Origin: Clostridiales bacterium
GTDB taxonomy: Bacteria > Bacillota > Clostridia > Christensenellales > JAISNN01
DNA: 45,711 nt
Direction of reading: 5' to 3'
Assembly (NCBI GenBank): GCA_031276195.1
Contig: JAISNN010000054.1
Location: 1 to 45,711, forward strand
This document shows positions 1 through 7,695 of the stretch, piece after piece. How positions within the stretch are numbered: position 1 is the first letter of the stretch; each line of letters starts with the position of its first letter. The notes below the pieces were generated by a model, which searched no databases, was not told where the DNA came from, and saw only the letters and a program-made list of their open reading frames with translations. Position numbers and translations under genes: made by a program.

Positions 1-164
1 TTTGCTTACCATCGGCCCTGTGCCCATTCTTTACAACCATAGATGATTTACATTTTATACATTCCATGCATTAAGTATACCATACTCCATATAATTTGTC
101 ACGCACTTTTAGCACCATCGAAAAATCTATGCCGCAAAAAACAAAAAAATAAATAAAACGCGAT

Positions 165-1139
165 ATGGAAAAAATATTATTCGATAAAGAAAAATTAACG
201 CCCGCCGTCAAGGCTCTCGGGCAGTATGAGCGCGGCGAAAAAATAAAAAGCGTCATTCCACTCGGCGGCGGCGGCTTCGGCTTGACATACCGTCTCGCGT
301 ACGCGGACGGAACAACCGAAATCATAAAGGTCTTTAAAACAAGCGGTATGCTTCAATCCGAATCGGAGGCTCTACGCCTTTTGCGGCAAGCCTCGCCGCT
401 GAAAGTTCCGGAAGTCTATTATACCCGCGAAGCCGATGAAAAATTCCCCTTAGACGCTATGGCTATGGAGCATATCGACGGGATCTGCGCGAAAGATTTG
501 CCCCTCTTTTTGTCCGCTAAAAAACGCGCGCATATCGCCGGAACAATCGCGGACGCCCTCGCCGAAATTCATAAAACAACCGCCGGTAAATACGGATATA
601 TCGGAAAAACGGAAAGATTCGGTACGTGGCGCGAATTCTATCAAAACATCCTTACCGACACTTATACGCGTTTCAAAATCTTTTGTAAACAAAACGAAAA
701 CGGACTGAACGGCAAAATTACCGCCTTGCCGGAAGCCGGAATTCAAAATCTCGGCTATATCCTCGCGGACGAACCCGAAAATCCCTGCCTCGTTCACGGC
801 GACCTGTGGATCGGAAACATTATGGCGGACAAAAAAACTTGCGAACCGTCGGGCATTCTCGATCCGCTCAATTCGATGTGGGGCGACGGAGAATTCGACC
901 TCTTTCCGCTGAACGCGCCGCAAAGAAAAAACTTCAAACTGTACGAAACCTATAAAGAAAAATTCGCGGCGTCGGAACGCGTCGATCTAAAAACCGCCCT
1001 CTATTACCTCGCAAACGAAGTCTTGTGCCGCTTGCAATCGGGCGGTTGGAGCAGAGGCGGCGGCAACGCCTTTTATCGAACGCTGATAAAACGCCTCGAA
1101 ACTCAATATAAAAAACATAATATAAAATTTTCTAATTAG
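165..1139 (+). CDS. APH/fructosamine-kinase-fold phosphotransferase family protein
   Basis: A 324-residue soluble protein of the aminoglycoside phosphotransferase/choline kinase/fructosamine kinase superfamily, which transfers phosphate from ATP to small-molecule hydroxyls. Visible are a Gly-rich loop (GGGGFG, about 34-39), a candidate ATP-binding Lys (K55, in EIIKVFK), the catalytic-loop motif HGDLWIGN (H211, D213) and the metal-binding Asp of ILDP (D233), followed by WGDGEFDL. HGDLWxGN is close to the fructosamine-kinase form, but the substrate cannot be assigned. All key residues appear intact, so it is probably active. The start lacks a clear Shine-Dalgarno; a TATAAT hexamer at 90-95 with only a weak -35 may be its promoter. 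It stands alone: the next gene lies 450 bp downstream beyond a structured repeat. Its divergent cousin at 22.5 kb has lost the His-Gly of this motif. Confidence 0.85.
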   Translation: MEKILFDKEKLTPAVKALGQYERGEKIKSVIPLGGGGFGLTYRLAYADGTTEIIKVFKTSGMLQSESEALRLLRQASPLKVPEVYYTREADEKFPLDAMAMEHIDGICAKDLPLFLSAKKRAHIAGTIADALAEIHKTTAGKYGYIGKTERFGTWREFYQNILTDTYTRFKIFCKQNENGLNGKITALPEAGIQNLGYILADEPENPCLVHGDLWIGNIMADKKTCEPSGILDPLNSMWGDGEFDLFPLNAPQRKNFKLYETYKEKFAASERVDLKTALYYLANEVLCRLQSGGWSRGGGNAFYRTLIKRLETQYKKHNIKFSN

Positions 1140-1182
1140 GGCGTATGTGCGGTAAAATTATACCGTTTAAACTTTTCGTCCG

Positions 1183-1330
1183 TACGGTACACGGATTAAA
1201 AGCCGCCGTCATCTAAAAGCCGCCCGTTTAATACCGTCATACATATAGCGGTAAGGTAAACCCGCTTTAAACCTTTAAATTTGATTTAAAAGTTTAACCG
1301 CTATATATATCCGCTTTAAACCTTTAAAAA
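1183..1330. repeat. Structured interspersed repeat, short copy (copy A), with flanks
   Basis: The 450-bp gap between 1140 and 1589 holds a shortened copy of an element also seen at 38210-38310 and 45363-45455. The core (1246-1303) is bounded by the inverted ends TAGCGGTAA and TTAACCGCTA, with TTTGATTTAAAAGTTTAACC shared with the other copies. The left flank carries pieces reading GGATTAAAAGCCGCCGTCAT and CGCCCGTTTAATACCGTCAT, which recur in reverse complement beside copies B and C. CCGCTTTAAACCTTTAAA is repeated at about 1263 and 1310. The remainder of the gap is AT-rich and probably holds the promoter of the next gene; I see no protein-coding signal. Confidence 0.7.
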
Positions 1331-1589
1331 CGGCTTTGACTTTTTTTTAGACGTTTTTATCCGCGCGGAAAGGTCAAGCGGCGGAAATGCCGCGTTATAT
1401 ACTTCCCTATAAATCCCCGTTCGATATGCTTTTCGGTATATTTACCGTATGTTGATATAATTCACATATAATTCATATACAATTCACACTTCTTTGGTAA
1501 ATTACTCGTTGCTTTATTAATATATTAAATAAAGTATAAATACTCTAAATAAAACCGAATAAAAATACACTTCGGAGGTAACGATTCAT

Positions 1590-2273
1590 ATGTTAAAACA
1601 AATCGCAAAAAACCGCATATTCAGCCTTGTGTTCCGCGCCGCAGCGTTCGCGTTGTGCCTCGCCGGTCTGATCTCGACTTGCTTTGCGGACGGAAGTTTC
1701 AGCCCGCAAATTCTGCTCTACTACACCACGCAAAGCAACATTTTAGTGTTTGTTTACTTCGCCGTCGTGGTCGTAAAGACCGCGATCGACATAAAAAAGC
1801 ACGGAAAAACCGGAAGTTCAAGTTATTTTGAACGTCTCTCCGCGGCGTTTATGATCGCGATAAGCGTTACGATGCTCGTTTTTTGGACGCTTCTCGTGCC
1901 GTCCGTGGAGGAAATGACGGGCGATCCGTCTTTTATATATTCGTTTTCAAACCTGCAAGTGCATTTGACTACACCCCTCCTTATGATCGCGGACTACATA
2001 ATCTTTACCGCACGCGGAAAACTCAAAAAGAACGACCCATTCCTCTTTACGCTTATCCCGATCGCGTATTTTATTCAAGCCACAATCTTAGGCTTTTCGG
2101 GCGTCGTATACCGCTCCGATCCCACGCTCGGCGACATTCATTTTCCGTATTTCTTTATCGACTACTACCAAGTCGGCTGGATGGTCGCGGTGTACGTGGC
2201 GGTCATCGCGGCGTTTTTTGTCGGCGTTTCAAACGGAATTTTATACCATGACATAAAATACGCAAAAAAATAA
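1590..2273 (+). CDS. Pr6Pr-type multi-pass membrane protein (paralogue 1)
   Basis: A 227-residue integral membrane protein with about six hydrophobic segments (roughly 12-32, 42-62, 84-104, 120-138, 150-172, 195-217). The motifs YYTTQSNILV (near 45-54), LQVHLTTPLLMIADY and FPYFFIDYYQVGW match the pattern of the bacterial Pr6Pr membrane protein family, whose biochemical role is not established. The start is set by GGAGGT 11 nt upstream of ATG. The neighbouring gene at 2533 is a clear paralogue in the same orientation, so the pair arose by tandem duplication. The 3' portions are near-identical at DNA level around 1793-1893 and 2753-2822, and again at the last membrane segment. No enzymatic residues can be proposed. 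Confidence 0.8.
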   Translation: MLKQIAKNRIFSLVFRAAAFALCLAGLISTCFADGSFSPQILLYYTTQSNILVFVYFAVVVVKTAIDIKKHGKTGSSSYFERLSAAFMIAISVTMLVFWTLLVPSVEEMTGDPSFIYSFSNLQVHLTTPLLMIADYIIFTARGKLKKNDPFLFTLIPIAYFIQATILGFSGVVYRSDPTLGDIHFPYFFIDYYQVGWMVAVYVAVIAAFFVGVSNGILYHDIKYAKK

Positions 2274-2350
2274 AAAACTTAGCCGGAGCAAAAACATACG
2301 ATTATTCTATTTGCAAATATACTTATTCTATTTCCAACTATCGCTAAACT

Positions 2351-2409
2351 TAGAATAGTATGCAAATGACGGGAATACAAAAATGCCCTAAAAACTTAGA
2401 ATACTCTAT
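2351..2409. repeat. AT-type palindrome motifs, two copies
   Basis: The 259-bp spacer between the two membrane-protein genes contains TAGAATAGTATGC (2351-2363) and TAGAATACTCTAT (2397-2409), members of the AT-type motif that is abundant from 11 to 19 kb. Both are preceded by AAACT. The upstream stretch 2300-2345 is repetitive (TTATTCTATTT twice). No coding signal is seen. Confidence 0.6.
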
Positions 2410-2532
2410 GGCAAACGCGGAAAATACCGAATAAACACGAAACCGCGCTCATTTCTCACCGTCCGCTAATAACCTGACTGCGGCCGCTAAAAATTCCGCC
2501 GTCAAATAAATTAAGGAGATAATCATCATAAT

Positions 2533-3237
2533 ATGCTAAAACAAAATCGCCTATTCGGTCTATTCTTTCGTACCGTTTCGTTCGCGTTGTGCCTTGCCGG
2601 TTTGGTTTCGATTTGCTTTCGCGGAGGAACATTCAGCCCCTTTCTCCTGCTGTATTACACCACACAAAGCAACATTTTGGTTCTCGTCTATTTCGCCGTC
2701 GTGATCATAAAGACCGCGATCGACATAAAAAAGTACGGAAAAACCGGAAGTTCAAGTTATTTTGAACGCCTCTCCGCGGCGTTTATGATCGCGATAAGCG
2801 TTACGATGCTCGTTTTTTGGACGCTTTTAGTCCCCTCGGCTTTCGTGATGCGCGACGGTTCGGGCGATTTGACGGCGGGCGCGCCCTCTCTTTTTTCATT
2901 TTCAAATCTGCAAGTACATCTGATCACGCCTCTCCTTATGATCGCCGATTATATAATGTTTTCCGCGCGCGGTAAACTTAAAAAGAACGACCCGTTCCTG
3001 TTTACTCTTATCCCGATCGCATACCTAATCCAAACTACAATCATAGGCTTTACGTCGGGAATCACCTACGGCGTCGACCCGATCACAAATAAAGTTTTGC
3101 ACTTCCCGTATTTCTTTATCGACTACTACATAAGCGGTCCGATGGTCGCGGTGTACGTGGCGGTCATCGCGGCGTTTTTTGTCGGCGTTTCATACGGAAT
3201 TTTATACCTTGACAGAAAATACGCAAAAAAAATATAG
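2533..3237 (+). CDS. Pr6Pr-type multi-pass membrane protein (paralogue 2)
   Basis: A 234-residue paralogue of the protein at 1590-2273 with the same layout of about six hydrophobic segments and the same hallmarks: YYTTQSNILV, LQVHLITPLLMIADY and HFPYFFIDYYISG. It differs by short insertions in the two exposed loops (AFVMRDGSGDLTAGAPS in place of VEEMTGDPS; GITYGVDPITNKV in place of VVYRSDPTLGD). This is expected for duplicates whose loops diverge faster than their membrane segments. AAGGAGAT lies 12 nt before the ATG. Function is unknown. It is convergent with the RNase III gene. Confidence 0.8.
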   Translation: MLKQNRLFGLFFRTVSFALCLAGLVSICFRGGTFSPFLLLYYTTQSNILVLVYFAVVIIKTAIDIKKYGKTGSSSYFERLSAAFMIAISVTMLVFWTLLVPSAFVMRDGSGDLTAGAPSLFSFSNLQVHLITPLLMIADYIMFSARGKLKKNDPFLFTLIPIAYLIQTTIIGFTSGITYGVDPITNKVLHFPYFFIDYYISGPMVAVYVAVIAAFFVGVSYGILYLDRKYAKKI

Positions 3238-3257
3238 CGATTAAACTTTTGATAGTT

Positions 3258-3314
3258 CTAAGTTTGTGTGATGATTTTGCTTGAACGGCATGACTCTTTA
3301 TCACACAAATTTAG
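3258..3314. terminator. Long hairpin between convergent genes
   Basis: CTAAGTTTGTGTGAT (3258-3272) pairs with ATCACACAAATTTAG (3300-3314): a 15-bp stem with one mismatch or G-U pair and a 27-nt loop. It lies between the + membrane-protein gene and the - RNase III gene, where a bidirectional terminator would be expected, but there is no U-tract, so termination is only a suggestion. Just after it, at 3319-3350, AAACTTTTAAATCAAGCGTA followed by a Pur/Pyr-like run resembles one end of the structured repeat found at 38.2 and 45.4 kb. Confidence 0.4.
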
Positions 3315-3466
3315 ACTCCCAAACTTTTAAATCAAGCGTACGCCCGGTTTAAAACCGTTCTCCGTAATATATATGCGGCAACACGCCGGCGGCGCGGTTG
3401 CATTTCGCCGAATTTACCGCCTCTTAACAAGCCATAATAAAAATCGCCGCGAAACGTTAAAAAGTT

Positions 3467-4108
3467 TTAATTTTTATCGAACCTTTCAAACGCCGCTTTT
3501 GCCGCCGCTTGTTCCGCTTGTCTTTTGGATTCGCCGTATCCTTCGCCGCGGCTTTTGCCTTTTACCGTTACGCGGCTGAAAAAGCGTCCGTTTTTTTCTT
3601 TTTCCTCATAACTTTCATAGACGGGGTATTCGCCGAATTTTTTTATCACGATTTCGTTTAAGCGCGATTTATAGTCCGTCTCCTCGTCCGCGAAATACCT
3701 CCCCAAAAATCTGAGGATAAAAGCGTATGCCTCGCTCATTCCCGCGTCGTAGTATATCGCCGCGGTCAACGATTCAAAGACAGACGATTTCATTTTGTCG
3801 GATTTCACGATATTCGCGGACGTTTTCAAAAATTTATCTATCGAATTTTCCGTTACGACCTGCGCTAAAAGTTTTTTATTGACAAGATTTTTTCTTTTTT
3901 CGGTCATTTTTCCCTCGTCGAGATCGAAATTTTTCATCAAATACTCGGCGACCGCAAAGTCCAAAATGCTGTCGCCGAAAAATTCCAACCTTTCGTAATT
4001 GCGTTCTCCGTCAAAGGACGAGTGTGTCAACGCCAATTCCAACCCCGCCTTATCCTTAAAGGTATAGCCGATTATTTTTTCAATTTCGGCAATTTTTTGT
4101 TTTTCCAT
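3467..4108 (-). CDS. rnc: Ribonuclease III, with one metal-ligand Asp replaced by Ser
   Basis: A 213-residue RNase III, the double-strand-specific endoribonuclease used in rRNA and mRNA processing. The signature ERLEFFGDSILD (39-50) carries the first metal-ligand pair (E42, D46). A C-terminal double-stranded-RNA-binding domain covers about 144-213 (RNEIVIKKFGEYPVYE to KAAFERF). In the second conserved block the usual D-x-x-E of the family (D107/E110 in Aquifex numbering) reads S109-V-F-E112, so the Asp is missing while the Glu is kept; the following Gly is also altered (LTAAIYYDAG). Start: AAAGGGA 8-10 nt upstream. The gene stands alone, without smc or acpP beside it, and is divergent from the PNPOx gene. 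Identity is firm; full activity is uncertain because of the substitution. Confidence 0.93.
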   Translation of the reverse strand: MEKQKIAEIEKIIGYTFKDKAGLELALTHSSFDGERNYERLEFFGDSILDFAVAEYLMKNFDLDEGKMTEKRKNLVNKKLLAQVVTENSIDKFLKTSANIVKSDKMKSSVFESLTAAIYYDAGMSEAYAFILRFLGRYFADEETDYKSRLNEIVIKKFGEYPVYESYEEKEKNGRFFSRVTVKGKSRGEGYGESKRQAEQAAAKAAFERFDKN

Positions 4109-4129
4109 TGTTTTTTATCCCTTTCGCGC

Positions 4130-4157
4130 TTGACTTTTTCGACCGATATAGTATAAT
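4130..4157 (+). promoter_or_regulatory. Candidate sigma-A promoter, rightward
   Basis: TTGACT, 16 nt, TATAAT, reading towards the PNPOx-family gene at 4436. It begins just upstream of the rnc start codon and implies a leader of about 270 nt that includes the triple 43-bp repeat. Confidence 0.5.
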
Positions 4158-4290
4158 TAATTATATATTAAAATATCGTTTACTTTATGCGGCGCATAAT
4201 TAAATTTATATACTAAAATATTCTTTGCTTTTGTCCGGGATGATTAACTTCATATATTGAAATACCGTTTATTATATTGTACCATATAAA
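4156..4290. repeat. AT-rich tandem repeat, three units of 43-44 bp
   Basis: Units start near 4156, 4199 and 4243, each following the pattern ATTAA(n)TATATTaAAATATCGTTTac. Units are diverged (roughly 60-70% alike by eye). The array fills the leader between the candidate promoter and the PNPOx gene. Confidence 0.6.
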
Positions 4291-4435
4291 ACCGAATTTT
4301 AAAAGCGAATTTTATCCCCTCTTTTTCAAAAACACACCCGTATTACGCCGCAAACCGCGGCTATGTCGAGACAAGCGAATTGCGGGCGGATATAATAATC
4401 TGCTCTCACATATACAAAAAATCAGGAGGCGTTAT

Positions 4436-4828
4436 ATGCAAGAAATTTACGATTTTTTAAAGAAATGCAAAACCTACTACCTCGCGACCGTCGAAAACGA
4501 CAGTCCGCGCGTCCGTCCGTTCGGCACAATCGAACTTTTCGACGGCAAACTCTGCTTTCAAACGGGAAAAATAAAGGAAATCTCAAAACAGTTGAGCAAA
4601 AATCCGAAAATCGAAATTTGCGCTTTTGACGGAACGCGCTGGCTTCGGTTGTCCGCGTCCGCCGAGGACGACGACCGGATCGAAGCGAAAAGGCATATGC
4701 TGGACGCATACCCCGAACTGAAAGACCGCTATTCCGCAGAGGACGGCAATACGCAAATTTTTCGCTTAAAAGACGGAAAAGCAACCTTTTCGACTTTCGG
4801 TCAAGAGGATAAAATCATAGAATTTTAG
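4436..4828 (+). CDS. Pyridoxamine 5'-phosphate oxidase-family flavin-binding protein
   Basis: A 130-residue split-barrel protein of the PNPOx-like FMN-binding family. The sequence opens with EIYDFLKKCKTYYLATVENDSPRVRPFGTI, the typical N-terminal strand pair of short family members, followed by GKLCFQTGKIKEISKQLSKNPKIEICAF and WLRLSASA. Members of this size usually bind FMN or F420-like cofactors and are not true pyridoxine-biosynthetic PdxH enzymes. The start is placed at the ATG with AGGAGG 6-8 nt upstream; the frame stays open 53 codons further upstream, but that stretch lacks family sequence. The gene precedes a GPH symporter, with a separate promoter between them. It might supply redox chemistry to that locus, which is inference. 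Confidence 0.85.
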   Translation: MQEIYDFLKKCKTYYLATVENDSPRVRPFGTIELFDGKLCFQTGKIKEISKQLSKNPKIEICAFDGTRWLRLSASAEDDDRIEAKRHMLDAYPELKDRYSAEDGNTQIFRLKDGKATFSTFGQEDKIIEF

Positions 4829-4931
4829 ACGCGGAATATATATTTTTTTGTTCCGCGAAAAAAATACGCCCGTCAAACTCCGCTTGTAAATAGAATCGTT
4901 TAAAAAAATTATTTATCCGGCGGAAAAACGG

Positions 4932-4960
4932 TTGATTTTTATTTTAAAATACATTATAAT
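4932..4960 (+). promoter_or_regulatory. Sigma-A promoter for the GPH symporter
   Basis: TTGATT, exactly 17 nt, TATAAT, about 78 nt upstream of the symporter start codon and in the right orientation. Confidence 0.7.
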
Positions 4961-5037
4961 ATATAAAATAGATATAAATAGTATGTTATTCCCCCGCCTA
5001 ACGCCTAACATTACTCAAATTACGGAGAGTTTATATT

Positions 5038-6573
5038 ATGGAAAAAAAATCAAGCCCCCTCCTCTCGAAACTAAAAAAAGTTTGGAACGTCTCCGCATAC
5101 GCGCTGGGCTACGGCACGGGCGGCGGCGTTATGCAGATTCAATCGATCTACTATATGAACTTTTTGATGTTCGCCATGCACATTCCGTATTGGCAGGTCG
5201 CGCTGATCTTGGGATTGACGAAGTTTTGGGACGCCGTTATAGATCCCGTCATCGGCGTCTTTGTGGACAAGACGAATACGAAACTCGGCAGTTGCCGCCC
5301 GTGGATTCTCGCGGCGGTTGTTCCGATCGCGGTTACATATTTTATGATGTGGTACTCTTTCGGAATCACCGATGAATTCGGCAAATTCGCGTATTTTTTC
5401 TTCGCGCAAATCCTCTTTTCCACCGCCCTTTCCGTCGGCACCGTTCCCTACGAAGCGATTTTGCCGCGTATGGTCGAGGGCTACGACGAAAGAACGAATT
5501 TCTCCGCTTTCCGTATGATTTTTTCGGGAGTCTACGCCGTGGGCGCGACCTGGCTGTATCCTATGATCATAAAGACCGAAGATCTCTCGCTTTTTGACAC
5601 GCAAATTGACAATTTTATGCTTTTGGGTATCGTTTTCGGAATCGTATTCGCAATTCCGATGCTCGTAACTTTCATCGGAACAAAGGAAAAAATTCACGTT
5701 TCGGACGACGAAAAATTGAGCGTAAAAAATGTTTTTAAGAGTTATTCGGAGATTTTAAAGCCCAAACTGTACAGAAAATATTTCGCGATCAATATGCTCG
5801 GAACTTTCGTTTCCAACGCGCTGACCGTCTCGCTGCTGCTGTTTTTTCTCCTCAATTACGGCGGAAATAATGACACGGGTTCGACGCCGCTCGGGATAGG
5901 TTCAATCGCCCTGCCCTTCGCCCTCTCCTTCCTCGTCGTCAATTTTAAAGGGGCTTTCGAAATCGCGTTTTTTGTTCCGAACGTCATAATGATGAAAAAA
6001 TTCAACAAGCAATTCCCCCTAAAAGTCGATTTGCCCATCTTGTTCGCGGGGCTTTTGATCTTTCTTTTCGTCGACTCGTCCACTCCTTTTTGGATCGCGC
6101 TCGCCGGGCTGGCTCTTATGGGCGCGGGGTCGTCCTGTCTCGGAATCGTTCCGAATACCCTTATGCCCGACCTCGTGGACGTGGACGAATTGACCTTCGG
6201 AAAGCGGCGCGAGGGCAAGTGCGGCGGACTGATCACACTCGGACGGCAGATAGTTCAAGGCGTGGCGTTTTTGGTTTTCGGCTTTATTTTGGCGGCGTTT
6301 GAACTCAGTGAGGACAAGACGACCGCCGCGGACGCAACGCCCGTAACGCTTGCGGCGGTCAAAATTATGCTGTGCGTCCTGCCGATTTTGAGCGGCGTCG
6401 TTATGTTTTTGATTTCAAGAACGTATAACCTCGACGCGAAAAGCCACGCGCTGATAAAACTCCGAATCGCGGAAAAACACGAAAACATAAGGACGGAAAT
6501 TCCGGAAAACGAACGTAAAATATTCGCCGATATAACGGGAATGAAATATGAGGATTTGTGGATCGCAAAATAA
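5038..6573 (+). CDS. GPH-family (MelB-like) sugar:cation symporter
   Basis: A 511-residue transporter with about twelve membrane segments, of the glycoside-pentoside-hexuronide:cation symporter family of the major facilitator superfamily. Diagnostic is the loop 2-3 motif TKFWDAVIDPVIGVFVDKTN followed by KLGSCRPW (compare DPxxGxxxDrT and GRrRPw). A later segment reads PDLVDVDELTFGKRREG, the equivalent of the family's D-x-x-E-x-x-T-G-x-R-x-E-G. Charged residues in the first motif would bind the coupling cation in MelB homologues. The substrate cannot be read from sequence; the family handles glycosides, uronides and conjugated compounds. Start: GGAGA 9 nt before the ATG. Downstream genes encode an AhpD-like protein and an SDR, suggesting that the imported compound is then oxidised. 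Confidence 0.88.
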   Translation: MEKKSSPLLSKLKKVWNVSAYALGYGTGGGVMQIQSIYYMNFLMFAMHIPYWQVALILGLTKFWDAVIDPVIGVFVDKTNTKLGSCRPWILAAVVPIAVTYFMMWYSFGITDEFGKFAYFFFAQILFSTALSVGTVPYEAILPRMVEGYDERTNFSAFRMIFSGVYAVGATWLYPMIIKTEDLSLFDTQIDNFMLLGIVFGIVFAIPMLVTFIGTKEKIHVSDDEKLSVKNVFKSYSEILKPKLYRKYFAINMLGTFVSNALTVSLLLFFLLNYGGNNDTGSTPLGIGSIALPFALSFLVVNFKGAFEIAFFVPNVIMMKKFNKQFPLKVDLPILFAGLLIFLFVDSSTPFWIALAGLALMGAGSSCLGIVPNTLMPDLVDVDELTFGKRREGKCGGLITLGRQIVQGVAFLVFGFILAAFELSEDKTTAADATPVTLAAVKIMLCVLPILSGVVMFLISRTYNLDAKSHALIKLRIAEKHENIRTEIPENERKIFADITGMKYEDLWIAK

Positions 6574-6641
6574 GCGGCGGCGGTTATCTCGGCGTTTCGC
6601 CGTCCTTAAATTTCCTTTCGCTTGTAACGGTTCGGGAGCGG

Positions 6642-6840
6642 AGCGGCGGATTTAAAAAACGCGGTATTATACCGCGAAATCACCGCCCGAAAAGCGTCTT
6701 AAATTCTCATCCGCGTGAGTGGCGCAGAAGTAGCGGCGGATTTTAAAAAACGCGGTACTATACCGCGAAATCACCGCCCGAAAAACGTCTTAAATGCTCA
6801 TCCGCGTGAGGGGCGCAGAAGTAGCGGCGGATTTTAAAAA
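6642..6840. repeat. ~91-bp tandem repeat carrying GC-type palindromes
   Basis: Two nearly identical units (6642-6731 and 6732-6822) plus the first 18 bp of a third. Each unit holds AGCGGCGGATTT, an A-tract, the palindrome CGCGGTATTATACCGCG (6660-6676) or CGCGGTACTATACCGCG (6751-6767), then AAATCACCGCCCGAAAA and CTCATCCGCGTGAG. The array fills the gap between the symporter and the AhpD-like gene. Confidence 0.9.
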
Positions 6841-6895
6841 AATAATAAAATTTAAAACACAACACATATTACAACACGACACCGGAGGTAAAAAA

Positions 6896-7420
6896 ATGTC
6901 AAGAATAAGCATTCCCGATTATGAGAGCCTTAGCGCGGAGGCAAAAAAAGAGTACGACGGTCAAATCAAAAAGCACGGCAGAATTACGAATATGAAAAAA
7001 ACGCTTTTGCATTCCGTGCCATCCTTTCGCGTGCTGATGGAATGGTATCCGCTGCGCGACGAGGTAGTCAAAATCGTGGGCGAATTTCCGCTGAACGTGT
7101 TCGCCTATTCGATAAGTTACGGAAACGACTGCCTCATTTGCTCGACGTTTTTCAGGAAAATCCTAAAAGACAACGGGCAAGACCCCGACGACTTAAAACT
7201 CGACGACGATTCGAAATTGCTTATGGAATACGGCAACGCTTGCGTAGCAAAACCCGTTTTTGTGTCCGACGACCTTTTCAAGCGAATGCGTTCGCGTTTC
7301 AACGAAGAACAAATCGTGCTTTTGACCGCGTTCGCGGGTATGATGATCGCGACGAATTTAATCAATAACACCCTTAACGTCGAATTGGACGACTACTTAA
7401 CTTCATACACGAAAAAATAA
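6896..7420 (+). CDS. AhpD-like/carboxymuconolactone decarboxylase-family protein
   Basis: A 174-residue, mostly helical protein with the CMD/AhpD fold. It contains the redox-type motif NDCLICSTFF (CxxC, about 81-90) and the C-terminal helix EEQIVLLTAFAGMMIATNLINNTLNVELDD characteristic of alkylhydroperoxidase-like members. With both cysteines present it may act as a peroxidase or disulfide reductase rather than as a decarboxylase; the precise reaction is unknown. The start is fixed by GGAGGT 7 nt upstream of ATG 6896. The frame is open 34 codons further upstream, but that part translates the tandem repeat. It sits between a GPH symporter and an SDR, as a probable component of the same catabolic or detoxification locus. 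Confidence 0.82.
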   Translation: MSRISIPDYESLSAEAKKEYDGQIKKHGRITNMKKTLLHSVPSFRVLMEWYPLRDEVVKIVGEFPLNVFAYSISYGNDCLICSTFFRKILKDNGQDPDDLKLDDDSKLLMEYGNACVAKPVFVSDDLFKRMRSRFNEEQIVLLTAFAGMMIATNLINNTLNVELDDYLTSYTKK

Positions 7421-7439
7421 TATAAAAAGGCTTTAAAAA

Positions 7440-7526
7440 CCGCGGTACTATACCGCGAAACAGTTCTTTAAAAAACATACTTTCATTGCATAAAATAATC
7501 ATAAAAAACCGCGGTACTATACCGCG
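7440..7526. repeat. Two GC-type palindromes between the CMD and SDR genes
   Basis: CGCGGTACTATACCGCG at 7441-7457 and 7510-7526, each preceded by an A-tract (AAAAAC, AAAAAACC) and followed by AAA. The remainder of the gap to 7680 is an A-rich stretch with the repeated phrase AAAAATTAAATACAAAAA. Confidence 0.85.
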
Positions 7527-7695
7527 AAAATTCCGAATACAAACGATATACAAGCCGATTGCAAACCAACGAAAACGAAATTCAAAAAATTCAAAAAATA
7601 ACGCAAAAATTAAATACAAAAAGGGAAAAATTAAATACAAAAATACAAAAAATTCCACGTTAAAAAATTAATTTGAGAGGTAAAAAATACACGCT

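Noticed and set aside
1-164. A partial gene at the left edge
   Set aside because: Neither strand shows a recognisable coding segment; the opposite-strand frame at 71-325 is a shadow of the kinase-like gene.
6794-6895. N-terminal extension of the AhpD-like protein
   Set aside because: The extra codons translate the 91-bp tandem repeat; GGAGGT positions the start at 6896.
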